DNA of 64,000 nucleotides from positions 1,111,501-1,175,500 of the forward strand of contig NZ_AP026709.1 of assembly GCF_027923765.1 (NCBI RefSeq), given 5' to 3'. Below are positions 42,218 to 50,489 of the stretch, piece by piece. Origin of the DNA: Pseudodesulfovibrio nedwellii (GTDB taxonomy: Bacteria; Desulfobacterota; Desulfovibrionia; Desulfovibrionales; Desulfovibrionaceae). The notes beneath the pieces were generated by a model. That model was not told the DNA's origin, did no database searches, and saw nothing but the letters and a program-made list of their open reading frames with translations. The position numbers and the translations under genes are program-made. Each line of letters begins with the position of its first letter. The first letter of the stretch is position 1.

Positions 42218-44206
42218 ATGAGTAAAAAACATTTACCTGAAATTATGGCCCCCGCAGGGGACAAATACTCCTACCTCGCTGGCGTCGCCGCCGGGGCGGA
42301 CGCTATCTACGTAGGTCTGAAACACTTTTCGGCCCGCATGCAGGCCAAGAACTTCTCTATCAGTGAGCTTGCACAACTGGCAAGCCTCGGCAGAGACAGG
42401 GGCACCAAAACCTATGTAGCCATGAACACGCTGGTCAAACCCGGCGATCCCGAATCCGCAGGGCGGCTTATCGACCGTTTGCAGCGAACCGTCAAGCCCT
42501 ATGCTCTCATTGTACAGGATCTGGCGATGCTGACTCTGGCTAAACAAGCTGGATTCACCGGAGAACTTCATCTCTCCACTTTGGCGAACATCAGTCATCC
42601 GACAGGACTCGCTATTGCCAAAAAACTTGGGGCATCCCGCGTGGTCATACCTCGCGAACTCAATCTTGACGAAGTCAAACTCATGGCCGACGCATGCCCG
42701 AAAGACCTCGATCTGGAAATTTTTGTTCACGGCGCACTCTGCCACTGTGTGTCGGGTCGTTGCTACTGGTCCAGTTATCTGGGCGGTAAATCCGGCCTTC
42801 GCGGTCGCTGTGTCCAACCGTGCAGACGTCTTTACACTCAAAACAAACAATACCCGGAACGTCTTTTTTCCTGTTCCGACCTCTCTCTTGATGTATTGAC
42901 TAAGCCTCTGCTCTCCATGCCCAAGGTTGCGGCCTGGAAAATCGAAGGCCGTAAAAAAGGCCCCCATTACGTCTTTTACACCGTCAAGGCGTACCAAATG
43001 CTTCGCGATAATCCCAACGACGCAAAAATCAAGAAAGCAGCTCAAGACCTCCTTGATCAGGCACTCGGCCGACCGACGAGTCACTCCACTTTCTTGCCGC
43101 AACGTCCCTTCCAACCGGTTCAACCCAAGGAACAGACCAGTTCCGGCAGGCTCATCGGTGAAATTAAACGCGACCAGAAAAAACCCTTTTTCCAGCCTCG
43201 TGAAGTACTCAATCCCGGCGATCTTATTCGAATTGGATATGAAGACCAACCAGGCCATCGTACCATCCCCATTCGTCGTCGTGTACCAAAACGCGGCCGC
43301 ATGGATATTCCCTTTTCCAAACAGCAGAAAGGACCAGCCCTGCCCACCGGCACCAAGGTCTTTCTAGTTGATAGACGTGAGCCTGAACTGACAAAACTCA
43401 TCAAGGGACTGAGCAACGAACTCGACCTGTTCCCGGCCCCCGAGTCCAAGGAATCCCGTTTCACGCCCACATGGCCCAAAGCCGCAGCACGCAGCAAAAC
43501 ACGGAACCGGGCTGAATCCATCAACCTGTTCCGTCAACCACCGCGTGGTCGTATTTATGACAAGACTGCATTTTGGTTGGAAAAAGCCACCATCAGCAAA
43601 GTGCCACAGTCATCTGTAATTCGTGCACAGTGGTGGCTGCCTCCTGTCATCTGGCCGGACGAAGACAAGAAATACCGCTCCCTGATTAAAGAAGCGGTCA
43701 AAAAAGGCGCACGTGAATTCGTGTTAAACGCCCCCTGGCAGGCTGGATATTTCGAAGACCGTAAAAACACCAAACTGGTGGCTGGTCCATTCTGTAATAT
43801 ATCCAACAGACTTGCTCTCGGCGTGCTCAAGGATCTCGGTTTTTCCTCGGCCATAATCAGCCCGGAACTTTCGTTCGAAGACATAGAAGCGCTGTCGCAG
43901 AACTCGCCTATTTCACTAGGGTTCGTCATCAAGGGCTTATGGCCCTTTGGACTCGCTCGTTTCGAGGCAGAATCCGTCAAGATGAATGAGACCATCAAGA
44001 GTCCCATGCACGAAGTCTCTTTCGTACGTAAGCACGGGCAGAATAATTGGATTTACCCTGGTTGGGAATTGGATATGACCAAAGAATTCCGCAAGCTGGA
44101 ACGACTCGGATTCAAGTCTTTCGTTACCATTAAGGAAGAATGGCCCAAAGATGTCCCTCGTCCCAAGCGGACCAGTGAATTCAACCTACGACTCAACTTA
44201 CTGTAA
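42218..44206 (+). CDS. Peptidase U32 family protein (RlhA/TrhP-like)
   Basis: A 662-residue protein of the U32 family. The N-terminal half carries PEIMAPAGDKYSYLAGVAAG and the U32 signature region EIFVHGALCHCVSGRCYWSSY followed by RGRCVQPCRRLY, with four clustered cysteines (about 175-205) that in RlhA/TrhP are needed for prephenate-dependent tRNA/rRNA hydroxylation and may hold a cluster. The long C-terminal half (about 290-662) resembles the extra domain of the ~650-residue RlhA class. Real proteolysis is doubtful. The ribosome site is weak (AGAGA). The start lies 11 bp from the divergent pyrK start; it converges with phzF at a bidirectional terminator. Confidence 0.85.
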   Translation: MSKKHLPEIMAPAGDKYSYLAGVAAGADAIYVGLKHFSARMQAKNFSISELAQLASLGRDRGTKTYVAMNTLVKPGDPESAGRLIDRLQRTVKPYALIVQDLAMLTLAKQAGFTGELHLSTLANISHPTGLAIAKKLGASRVVIPRELNLDEVKLMADACPKDLDLEIFVHGALCHCVSGRCYWSSYLGGKSGLRGRCVQPCRRLYTQNKQYPERLFSCSDLSLDVLTKPLLSMPKVAAWKIEGRKKGPHYVFYTVKAYQMLRDNPNDAKIKKAAQDLLDQALGRPTSHSTFLPQRPFQPVQPKEQTSSGRLIGEIKRDQKKPFFQPREVLNPGDLIRIGYEDQPGHRTIPIRRRVPKRGRMDIPFSKQQKGPALPTGTKVFLVDRREPELTKLIKGLSNELDLFPAPESKESRFTPTWPKAAARSKTRNRAESINLFRQPPRGRIYDKTAFWLEKATISKVPQSSVIRAQWWLPPVIWPDEDKKYRSLIKEAVKKGAREFVLNAPWQAGYFEDRKNTKLVAGPFCNISNRLALGVLKDLGFSSAIISPELSFEDIEALSQNSPISLGFVIKGLWPFGLARFEAESVKMNETIKSPMHEVSFVRKHGQNNWIYPGWELDMTKEFRKLERLGFKSFVTIKEEWPKDVPRPKRTSEFNLRLNLL

Positions 44207-44220
44207 TCTCTGAATGCAAA

Positions 44221-44262
44221 CAAAAAAGCCTCCAAACCGAAATCGGTATGGAGGCTTTTTTG
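44221..44262. terminator. Bidirectional terminator between U32 and phzF-type genes
   Basis: CAAAAAAGCCTCCA pairs with TGGAGGCTTTTTTG around an ACCGA/TCGGT inner stem. It ends the six-gene minus-strand operon and the U32 gene. Confidence 0.9.
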
Positions 44263-44279
44263 TTATCAATCTCAAATTA

Positions 44280-45062
44280 TTATAAAACAATCATTCCCTT
44301 CATATACGTAACAGCCTGACCAGATAATTTGACCCGATCACCCAAATCTTCGCACTTCAGTACACCTCCACGAGCCGACGCCTGAAATGCGGTAAGCTGA
44401 GATTTACCCAAACGCTTTGCCCAATATGGCACCAACATGCAGTGCGCAGAGCCTGTAACAGGATCCTCAGGGATACTCACATCCGGTGTAAAAAAACGGG
44501 ATACAAAGTCATAGTCCAAACCAGGAGCCGTACAGATAATACAAAGTCCGTCCACCTTGGCTACCAATCTAAAATCTGGCTTCAATTCGCGAACCTGCGC
44601 TTCATTCTCAAACACGGCCATCATATCACGATGTCCCATGTAAAGTTTATCAGGACGCGCTCCGAGGGCTGCGGCCACACGTTCAGTCACCTGAATCTCA
44701 TGGAATGGCCATGCCGGAAAATCCATGGAATAAAAACCGTTTTCACGGTCCACAAACAATCGCCCGCTCTTGGTCTCGAAAACCACGACGGGATCATCAT
44801 AATCCAGATGTTCATAAAGGACATGCGCGCTTGCCAATGTTGCATGGCCGCACAGATCAACTTCACTTTCGGGAGTAAACCATCGTAACTCGAAATACTC
44901 GCCTTTGCGTACGAAAAACGCTGTCTCAGACAAATTATTTTCCATGGCAATATTTTGCATCAAATCATCGGAAAGCCATTCGTATAAAGGAATGACCGCC
45001 GCTGGATTGCCACTGAACACAGTGTCAGCAAATGCATCTACCTGATAGAGTTCGAGATCCAT
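44280..45062 (-). CDS. PhzF family isomerase/epimerase
   Basis: A 260-residue protein of the diaminopimelate-epimerase fold. The family opening is YQVDAFADTVFSGNPAAV, with the catalytic Glu in NLSETAFFV (about residue 45); DLCGHATLASAHVL follows near residue 75, and EDPVTGSAHCMLVPYW near 210. PhzF proteins isomerise small hydroxy/keto acids; outside phenazine clusters the substrate is unknown. No phenazine genes are present. GGGGGAA precedes the ATG, 14 nt past the penicillin-binding-protein gene. It is the last gene of the carB operon. Confidence 0.9.
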   Translation of the reverse strand: MDLELYQVDAFADTVFSGNPAAVIPLYEWLSDDLMQNIAMENNLSETAFFVRKGEYFELRWFTPESEVDLCGHATLASAHVLYEHLDYDDPVVVFETKSGRLFVDRENGFYSMDFPAWPFHEIQVTERVAAALGARPDKLYMGHRDMMAVFENEAQVRELKPDFRLVAKVDGLCIICTAPGLDYDFVSRFFTPDVSIPEDPVTGSAHCMLVPYWAKRLGKSQLTAFQASARGGVLKCEDLGDRVKLSGQAVTYMKGMIVL

Positions 45063-45076
45063 GGGTTCCCCCTATG

Positions 45077-47428
45077 CTAGAAGGTCTGCTTAAACAGATC
45101 ATCATCGGAGACAGGACCGTCACCGCTGCTGCCACTCCCTCCGGACCGAGACATTTCTGTTGGCTCCGAACCGACCTTGAACGGCAGGAAAAATTCCTTA
45201 GTCGAAGACGGCGATGCGAGCTTGCCCGTCGTGCCATCTACCCGGACCATAACAATTCCCGGCGGCTCGGTGAAGTCCTCATACGGATAATCTTTTTCAA
45301 CGGCCTTACGGTAGCTAACCCAAATAGGACTGGCCGCACGCGAACCGGTTTCCCACTTGCCCATGGGCGTCAATTCGTCAAAACCAACATACACACCAGT
45401 CAACAAATACGGAGAGAACCCCATATACCAGGCGTCCTGCTCATTGTTGGAGGTTCCAGTTTTGCCTGCCACAGGGCGCTTAAGCACCCGGGCACGCCAA
45501 CCTGTCCCGTTTTGAACAACCTGCTTCATCAATGTAGACATAATAAAAGCGGTCTGAGGACTGATGGCATCCGATACTTCAGGAGCCGACGTAAACAGAT
45601 CTTCTCCCCATGCGGATTTCACCGACAAAACGGTGCGCGGTTTCACATAGGAACCACCACGAGGAAAGGCTGTATATGCTTCACACAAGTTTATCAGTGA
45701 CACCACGGCTGAACCGAGAGAGACTGACAGATCATGCGGAAATTCCGTTTTAAGGCCCATGGCCTTGGCCCGTTCGATAATCTTACGAATACCAATTTTC
45801 TGGGCCACACGAATAGTGCACAGGTTCTTGGACTTAACCAGAGCCGTCCTCAACAGAACCGGGCCATCAAATGTCCCTTCAAAGTTCTGGGGACGCCACA
45901 GCTTACCTTCTTCGTCATTGGCGTAAACTATCGGAGCATCCAATACCAATGTAGATGGCGTAAAACCGTTGTCGATGGCCGTTGAATATACGATCGGCTT
46001 GAACGCGGAACCAGGCTGACGTTTGGCCTGCGTGGCACGATTAAACTGACTTTTCTCAAAAGCATATCCACCGACAAGGGCTACGACTTCACCAGTGTCA
46101 GGCTGAATGGACACCATAGCACCTTCAACCTTTGGCTTACGCTCAAGATCAAGGGTCCAGATGCCGCCCTCTTCCTTGGGAGCCTTGGCAACAGTCACCC
46201 AAACCACATCGCCCTTCTTAAGAACCTTGCGGGCATCTTTCGGATTGGGAACATCTTCGTGAGATTTCTTGATATTCGGTTCGCGCACCCACCACATAGC
46301 TTTGATCGGGATTTCTCCCTTGAAAACACCAAAACTCACCGAAGCCTTCTCGGCAACAACCTTGGTGACAAAAGCCTTCATCAGTCGGGTCTTGTCCATG
46401 ATCTCTTCGGAGTCCTGCGGGCCTTCTTCAAGAATGCCAGGCATGTCTGCAGGCGTAAAATTCCCGATAGGCCCGGTCCAACCACGTCGTTTGGCCGAAT
46501 TAATCAGCCCACGTTTAACCGCATTTTCCGCAGCTTTCTGATGTTTCATGTTGCAAGGCGTTGTCACAGTCAGGCCACCATTATATGTCGCATCCTCACC
46601 GTATTCGGAAATCAGCCAACGCCGAACTTCTTCGAGATAATAAGCACCAGTCTTCCAAGACGGATCCGGCATGGATTTAAGTTCGATCTCTTCATCCATG
46701 GCTTCTTGATACTGCTCGGGAGTGATCCAGCCGAGATGACGCATCTGGCCAAGCACATATTCCTGGCGTTTCCGGGCATGCCGCATATTTCGATACGGAT
46801 TATATCGGGTCGGAGCCTGAGGCAATCCAGCCAACATAGCCGCCTGCGCAATACTCAGTTCATTGGAATGTTTTGCAAAATATGTTCTGGATGCAGCCTC
46901 AACACCATACGAATGTGCACCAAGAAAAATATGGTTGAGATAGATAGTCAGAATCTCTTCCTTGGTCAGATAATTCTCCAACCTAAAGGCGAGAATCGCT
47001 TCCTTGAGTTTACGTTTGTAGCTCTTCTCCGAAGTCAGCAACAGCCGTTTGATAATCTGCTGCGTAATAGTAGAACCACCCTGACGAGTATGCCCTGCCC
47101 TGAGGTTCGCCACAAAAGCTCGTGCAATGGCGGTTAAATCCACACCATCATGTTCATAAAAACTCGCATCCTCAGAAGCAAGAAAAGCCTTGGGAAGCCA
47201 AGGACTCATCTGATCCAAAGTCACAAGAAATCGTTTTTCCTTATAGAAATACCCAAGGACTTCATTGTCCTGAGCATACACAGTGGTCACCAATGGTGGA
47301 TTGTAGTCCGTAATATTCTTGAAACCGGGCAGATCGTTGGCCGCCCAGTTATACACCCACACAGCACCACCAACTCCAGCGAACATGCACAAAAGGAATA
47401 TTATCAGTAAAACTTTCAGTACTTTCAT
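45077..47428 (-). CDS. Class A penicillin-binding protein (PBP1A-like)
   Basis: A 783-residue bifunctional peptidoglycan synthase anchored by one N-terminal helix (VLLIIFLLCMFAGVGGAVW). The GT51 glycosyltransferase domain spans about 55-230 (catalytic Glu in EDASFYEHDGVD, then QGGSTITQQIIKRLLL). The transpeptidase domain begins near 420: Ser nucleophile in GSAFKP, SKN in LVKSKNLCT, KTGT in AGKTGTSNNEQD. An OB-like domain is inserted between (about 310-420). The tail is Ser/Gly rich. It polymerises and cross-links periplasmic murein. It lies between a YkgJ-type gene (12 nt) and phzF type (14 nt). Confidence 0.94.
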   Translation of the reverse strand: MKVLKVLLIIFLLCMFAGVGGAVWVYNWAANDLPGFKNITDYNPPLVTTVYAQDNEVLGYFYKEKRFLVTLDQMSPWLPKAFLASEDASFYEHDGVDLTAIARAFVANLRAGHTRQGGSTITQQIIKRLLLTSEKSYKRKLKEAILAFRLENYLTKEEILTIYLNHIFLGAHSYGVEAASRTYFAKHSNELSIAQAAMLAGLPQAPTRYNPYRNMRHARKRQEYVLGQMRHLGWITPEQYQEAMDEEIELKSMPDPSWKTGAYYLEEVRRWLISEYGEDATYNGGLTVTTPCNMKHQKAAENAVKRGLINSAKRRGWTGPIGNFTPADMPGILEEGPQDSEEIMDKTRLMKAFVTKVVAEKASVSFGVFKGEIPIKAMWWVREPNIKKSHEDVPNPKDARKVLKKGDVVWVTVAKAPKEEGGIWTLDLERKPKVEGAMVSIQPDTGEVVALVGGYAFEKSQFNRATQAKRQPGSAFKPIVYSTAIDNGFTPSTLVLDAPIVYANDEEGKLWRPQNFEGTFDGPVLLRTALVKSKNLCTIRVAQKIGIRKIIERAKAMGLKTEFPHDLSVSLGSAVVSLINLCEAYTAFPRGGSYVKPRTVLSVKSAWGEDLFTSAPEVSDAISPQTAFIMSTLMKQVVQNGTGWRARVLKRPVAGKTGTSNNEQDAWYMGFSPYLLTGVYVGFDELTPMGKWETGSRAASPIWVSYRKAVEKDYPYEDFTEPPGIVMVRVDGTTGKLASPSSTKEFFLPFKVGSEPTEMSRSGGSGSSGDGPVSDDDLFKQTF

Positions 47429-47440
47429 GAAACCTATCCG

Positions 47441-48013
47441 TCAGAACTTTTTATTGACCCGGCATGCGCCCTTTCTTGGCGCGAGCCCCCATACAAGCCG
47501 CAATCGCCCATACAGGTCCTTAATCGTCGCCCTGTTAGTATCAAGCCGATCAAGTATTCGTATAAGTGTTCTCCCTTCCCGCCGAGCCAGACAAGTAGGG
47601 GAATCAAAAAATGTCACGCCACTTCCCGCCATCCAAAACGGGAACAAACGACAATAATAAGGCCGTGCTTCCTTGGGAATTTCGCACCCTTCCGGGCCAA
47701 GAAACCGACAGGCTCCCATGGAATCCACAGCCAATCGAAAATGTTCCTTGCCCTCAGGAAACAATTCCCGCGCCGCGTCTTCTTCTCCCGGAAACAACCG
47801 GCAGACGTGGTCAACAAACGCTTTGGAATTGGGGGACAGCACAAAACCGCCAGTAAAAGGAACATGCTCTTGAATACGCTCTTTCTCAACCTGTGAAAGA
47901 GGAAAACAAAATTCTTCCTGACCAGTCGCGATACGGCAGCACGTCGGTCCTTGAAGGGAACACCGTCTACAAACATCCGAATCGTCAATCTGATTTTTGG
48001 ACACGGTCAGCAC
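47441..48013 (-). CDS. YkgJ family cysteine-cluster protein
   Basis: A 190-residue cytoplasmic protein with a CRRCSLQGPTCCRI cluster near residue 15 and further cysteines in MGACRFLGPEGCEIP and RPYYCRLFPFW, the YkgJ/UPF0153 pattern (CxxC..CC..C...C...C). Such proteins probably bind zinc or an Fe-S cluster; the role is unknown. The start is a GTG at 48013, 8 nt past the kdsD stop, with only a weak ribosome site. It sits between kdsD and the penicillin-binding protein gene, which may mean a cell-envelope link, but position alone cannot prove it. Confidence 0.82.
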   Translation of the reverse strand: MLTVSKNQIDDSDVCRRCSLQGPTCCRIATGQEEFCFPLSQVEKERIQEHVPFTGGFVLSPNSKAFVDHVCRLFPGEEDAARELFPEGKEHFRLAVDSMGACRFLGPEGCEIPKEARPYYCRLFPFWMAGSGVTFFDSPTCLARREGRTLIRILDRLDTNRATIKDLYGRLRLVWGLAPRKGACRVNKKF

Positions 48014-48021
48014 CCGCCGGA

Positions 48022-49041
48022 TTATCCGGCTTCTCCGTTATGACCGTTTGAAAACCGCAGTTCACCCTTGCCTAACAGGTCATGCATATGAACCATACCT
48101 GCCAAGGTACCATCTTCGCTCACAACAGGCAGCACGGTAATTTCGTTGCGTTCCATCACGTCGAGTACATGGGCCGAACTATCACCAGTAACCGCACGTC
48201 GAGGCGATGCGGTCATGACTTCACTGATGGTCTGATTCCCGTCCAATAAATCATCACACACAAGACGACGCACATCGCCGTCCGAAAAGACACCTTTGAG
48301 AAGATTTGCGGCATCCACAATGGCCACAAGACCAAGGCCTCCACCATTAAGGATTTTGAGAGCAGCGGTCAGAGAAATATGCTCCCGGACCGTGGGAAGA
48401 TCTTCCGTATGCATGAGTTGATCCACACAAATAGCCAGACGCTGTCCAAGCGACCCACCGGGATGATATTTCTTAAAATCATCCTTGCCAAAGGACTTCC
48501 ACTCCATGAGACACACGGCGAGAGCATCACCCACTGCCAATTGTGCGGTGGTGGAAGACGTCGGGGCCAAGCCAAGGGCACACGCTTCACGCGGTACACT
48601 GACCTTAATGGCGATATCAGAAAGCTGAGCCATGGCTGACGCGGTATTGGATGTCATGGCGATAACCGTGGCTCCAAGGGACCGGAGCACCGGAATAATG
48701 GTGTTCACTTCATCCGTACCGCCGGAGTTGGACATGGCTATCACCACGTCTTCCTTGCGGATCATCCCCATATCTCCATGCGCTCCCTCAACAGGATGCA
48801 GGAAAAAAGACGGGGTTCCGGTGCTGGACAATGTGGCAGCAATTTTGCGACCGACCAACCCAGATTTACCAACACCGGTAATAACTACACGACCTTCACA
48901 TTCAGCCAAAGCAGTCAGAGCTTCCACAAAGGATTCACCCAGCTGTTCCTTGACCGCCGCCAAACCCTGAATTTCTATATCCAGGACTTCACGAGCCAGA
49001 TTCAACCAATCAGTTCTTTTGGAATTGCATGTCATATACAC
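48022..49041 (-). CDS. kdsD: Arabinose-5-phosphate isomerase, KpsF/GutQ family
   Basis: A 339-residue enzyme interconverting ribulose-5-phosphate and arabinose-5-phosphate, the first step of KDO synthesis for lipopolysaccharide. An N-terminal SIS domain (GKSGLVGRKIAATLSSTGTP, then HPVEGAHGDMGMI with catalytic residues) is followed by two CBS domains (about 205-330; for example RAVTGDSSAHVLDVMERNEI). There is an AMSNSGGTDE phosphate-binding loop. It follows purF by 8 nt in the carB operon. The CBS pair may sense nucleotides, which would suit a neighbour of purF and carB. Confidence 0.93.
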   Translation of the reverse strand: MYMTCNSKRTDWLNLAREVLDIEIQGLAAVKEQLGESFVEALTALAECEGRVVITGVGKSGLVGRKIAATLSSTGTPSFFLHPVEGAHGDMGMIRKEDVVIAMSNSGGTDEVNTIIPVLRSLGATVIAMTSNTASAMAQLSDIAIKVSVPREACALGLAPTSSTTAQLAVGDALAVCLMEWKSFGKDDFKKYHPGGSLGQRLAICVDQLMHTEDLPTVREHISLTAALKILNGGGLGLVAIVDAANLLKGVFSDGDVRRLVCDDLLDGNQTISEVMTASPRRAVTGDSSAHVLDVMERNEITVLPVVSEDGTLAGMVHMHDLLGKGELRFSNGHNGEAG

Positions 49042-49049
49042 ACGCTCCG

Positions 49050-50462
49050 CTAGCAGAACTCTTTGATAATACCAGGTTCTGCTTCAAGACAATCCTTGCC
49101 CATATGATCCGACAGAGGCACAGGATACTTTCCATCAAAACAGGCCAGACACCAATCATGCTGAGTCACGGAATCAAGCAGACCGGGAATGGTCAGATAA
49201 TGCAAAGAATCGATACCCATGAAACGAGCGATATCTTCCGGCGTATGGTTGGCTGCAATCAGCTCGCCCTTGCTGGAGAAATCAATGCCGTAAAAACACG
49301 GATTCATAATCGGCGGACAACTGACGCGCAGATGAATTTCCTTTGCGCCCAACTCACGCAACTTCTTGACACGAGCACGAATGGTGGTTCCGCGGACAAT
49401 GGAGTCTTCCACGATAACAATGCGCTTACCCTTGATCATGGATTTGACCGGATTCAACTTCACCCGAACGGAAAAATCACGCATATCCTGTGAAGGCTGA
49501 ATAAAGGTACGGCCCACGTAGTGATTACGGATCATGGCAAGTTCCAGCGGCAGGCCGGATTCCTGAGAATAACCGACAGCCGCGTAGTTACCCGAATCCG
49601 GGAACGGCATGACAAAATCGGCATCCACAGGTGCTTCCTTGGCAAGCATGGCCCCCATGGCCTTACGACGTTCGTAAACCACATCGCCGAAAACATAGGA
49701 GTCGGGACGAGCAAAATAAATCAACTCAAAAATACACTTGCTGGTCTTCTTCTTTTCGGCAAAACGGTGAGAAGTAAGTTTACCTTTGTGGATGGTCACC
49801 ATCTCACCAGCTTCCAAAGGACGCAGATACTCGGCTTCGATCAGATCGAAAGCACAAGTCTCGGATGCGAACACGTAGGAATCACCCACTCGCCCAAGGG
49901 CCAGAGGACGAAAACTGTTGGGATCCTTAATCGCGATCATCTTGTCATTGGCGAGGATAAGCATGGAATATGCGCCACGCACACGACCACACGCCTTGCT
50001 GATAGCCTCCTCAAGAGACTCGGACTCATGCAAATACTTAATGATCAGATGGGCAAAAACCTCGGTATCCATGGTGGTCTGAAAAATAGAGCCACTGGCT
50101 TCGAGTTCTGAACGCAGTTCATAGGTATTCACGAGGTTACCGTTATGAGCCACGGACAATTGCAGGTCACCATGGCGAACCCGAAACGGTTGGGCATTAC
50201 GAATAAGTGACGCGCCGGTCGTGGAATAACGGATATGCCCCATCCCGATGGAACCTTTAAGTTCCTTACTCAGATGGCGCTCATTAAAGACATCGGCCAC
50301 AAGGCCCATACCTTTCTGTTCGCGAATCTTCTCACCATCCCAGGTGACAATACCTGCAGACTCCTGCCCACGATGCTGAAGGGCATAGAGACCGAAGTAG
50401 GTCATTCTGGCGGCCTCTTTGTTGCCGTAGATTCCGAAAAGACCGCAATACTCTTTTTTCAT
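49050..50462 (-). CDS. purF: Amidophosphoribosyltransferase
   Basis: A 470-residue enzyme of the first committed step in purine synthesis: PRPP and glutamine to phosphoribosylamine. It starts MKKEYCGLFGIYG. A five-residue propeptide would be removed to expose the N-terminal nucleophile Cys6. The glutaminase domain (GLYALQHRGQESAGI, then IGHIRYST) covers about 6-235. The phosphoribosyltransferase domain has the PRPP loop IVIVEDSIVRGTT near residue 350. The CLACF and C-rich segments near the end are those of the Fe-S-containing subfamily (four-cysteine 4Fe-4S type seen in B. subtilis). It is 27 nt downstream of carB. Confidence 0.95.
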   Translation of the reverse strand: MKKEYCGLFGIYGNKEAARMTYFGLYALQHRGQESAGIVTWDGEKIREQKGMGLVADVFNERHLSKELKGSIGMGHIRYSTTGASLIRNAQPFRVRHGDLQLSVAHNGNLVNTYELRSELEASGSIFQTTMDTEVFAHLIIKYLHESESLEEAISKACGRVRGAYSMLILANDKMIAIKDPNSFRPLALGRVGDSYVFASETCAFDLIEAEYLRPLEAGEMVTIHKGKLTSHRFAEKKKTSKCIFELIYFARPDSYVFGDVVYERRKAMGAMLAKEAPVDADFVMPFPDSGNYAAVGYSQESGLPLELAMIRNHYVGRTFIQPSQDMRDFSVRVKLNPVKSMIKGKRIVIVEDSIVRGTTIRARVKKLRELGAKEIHLRVSCPPIMNPCFYGIDFSSKGELIAANHTPEDIARFMGIDSLHYLTIPGLLDSVTQHDWCLACFDGKYPVPLSDHMGKDCLEAEPGIIKEFC

Positions 50463-50489
50463 GGAAGACTCTCTCGTCCTATCCGGCGG

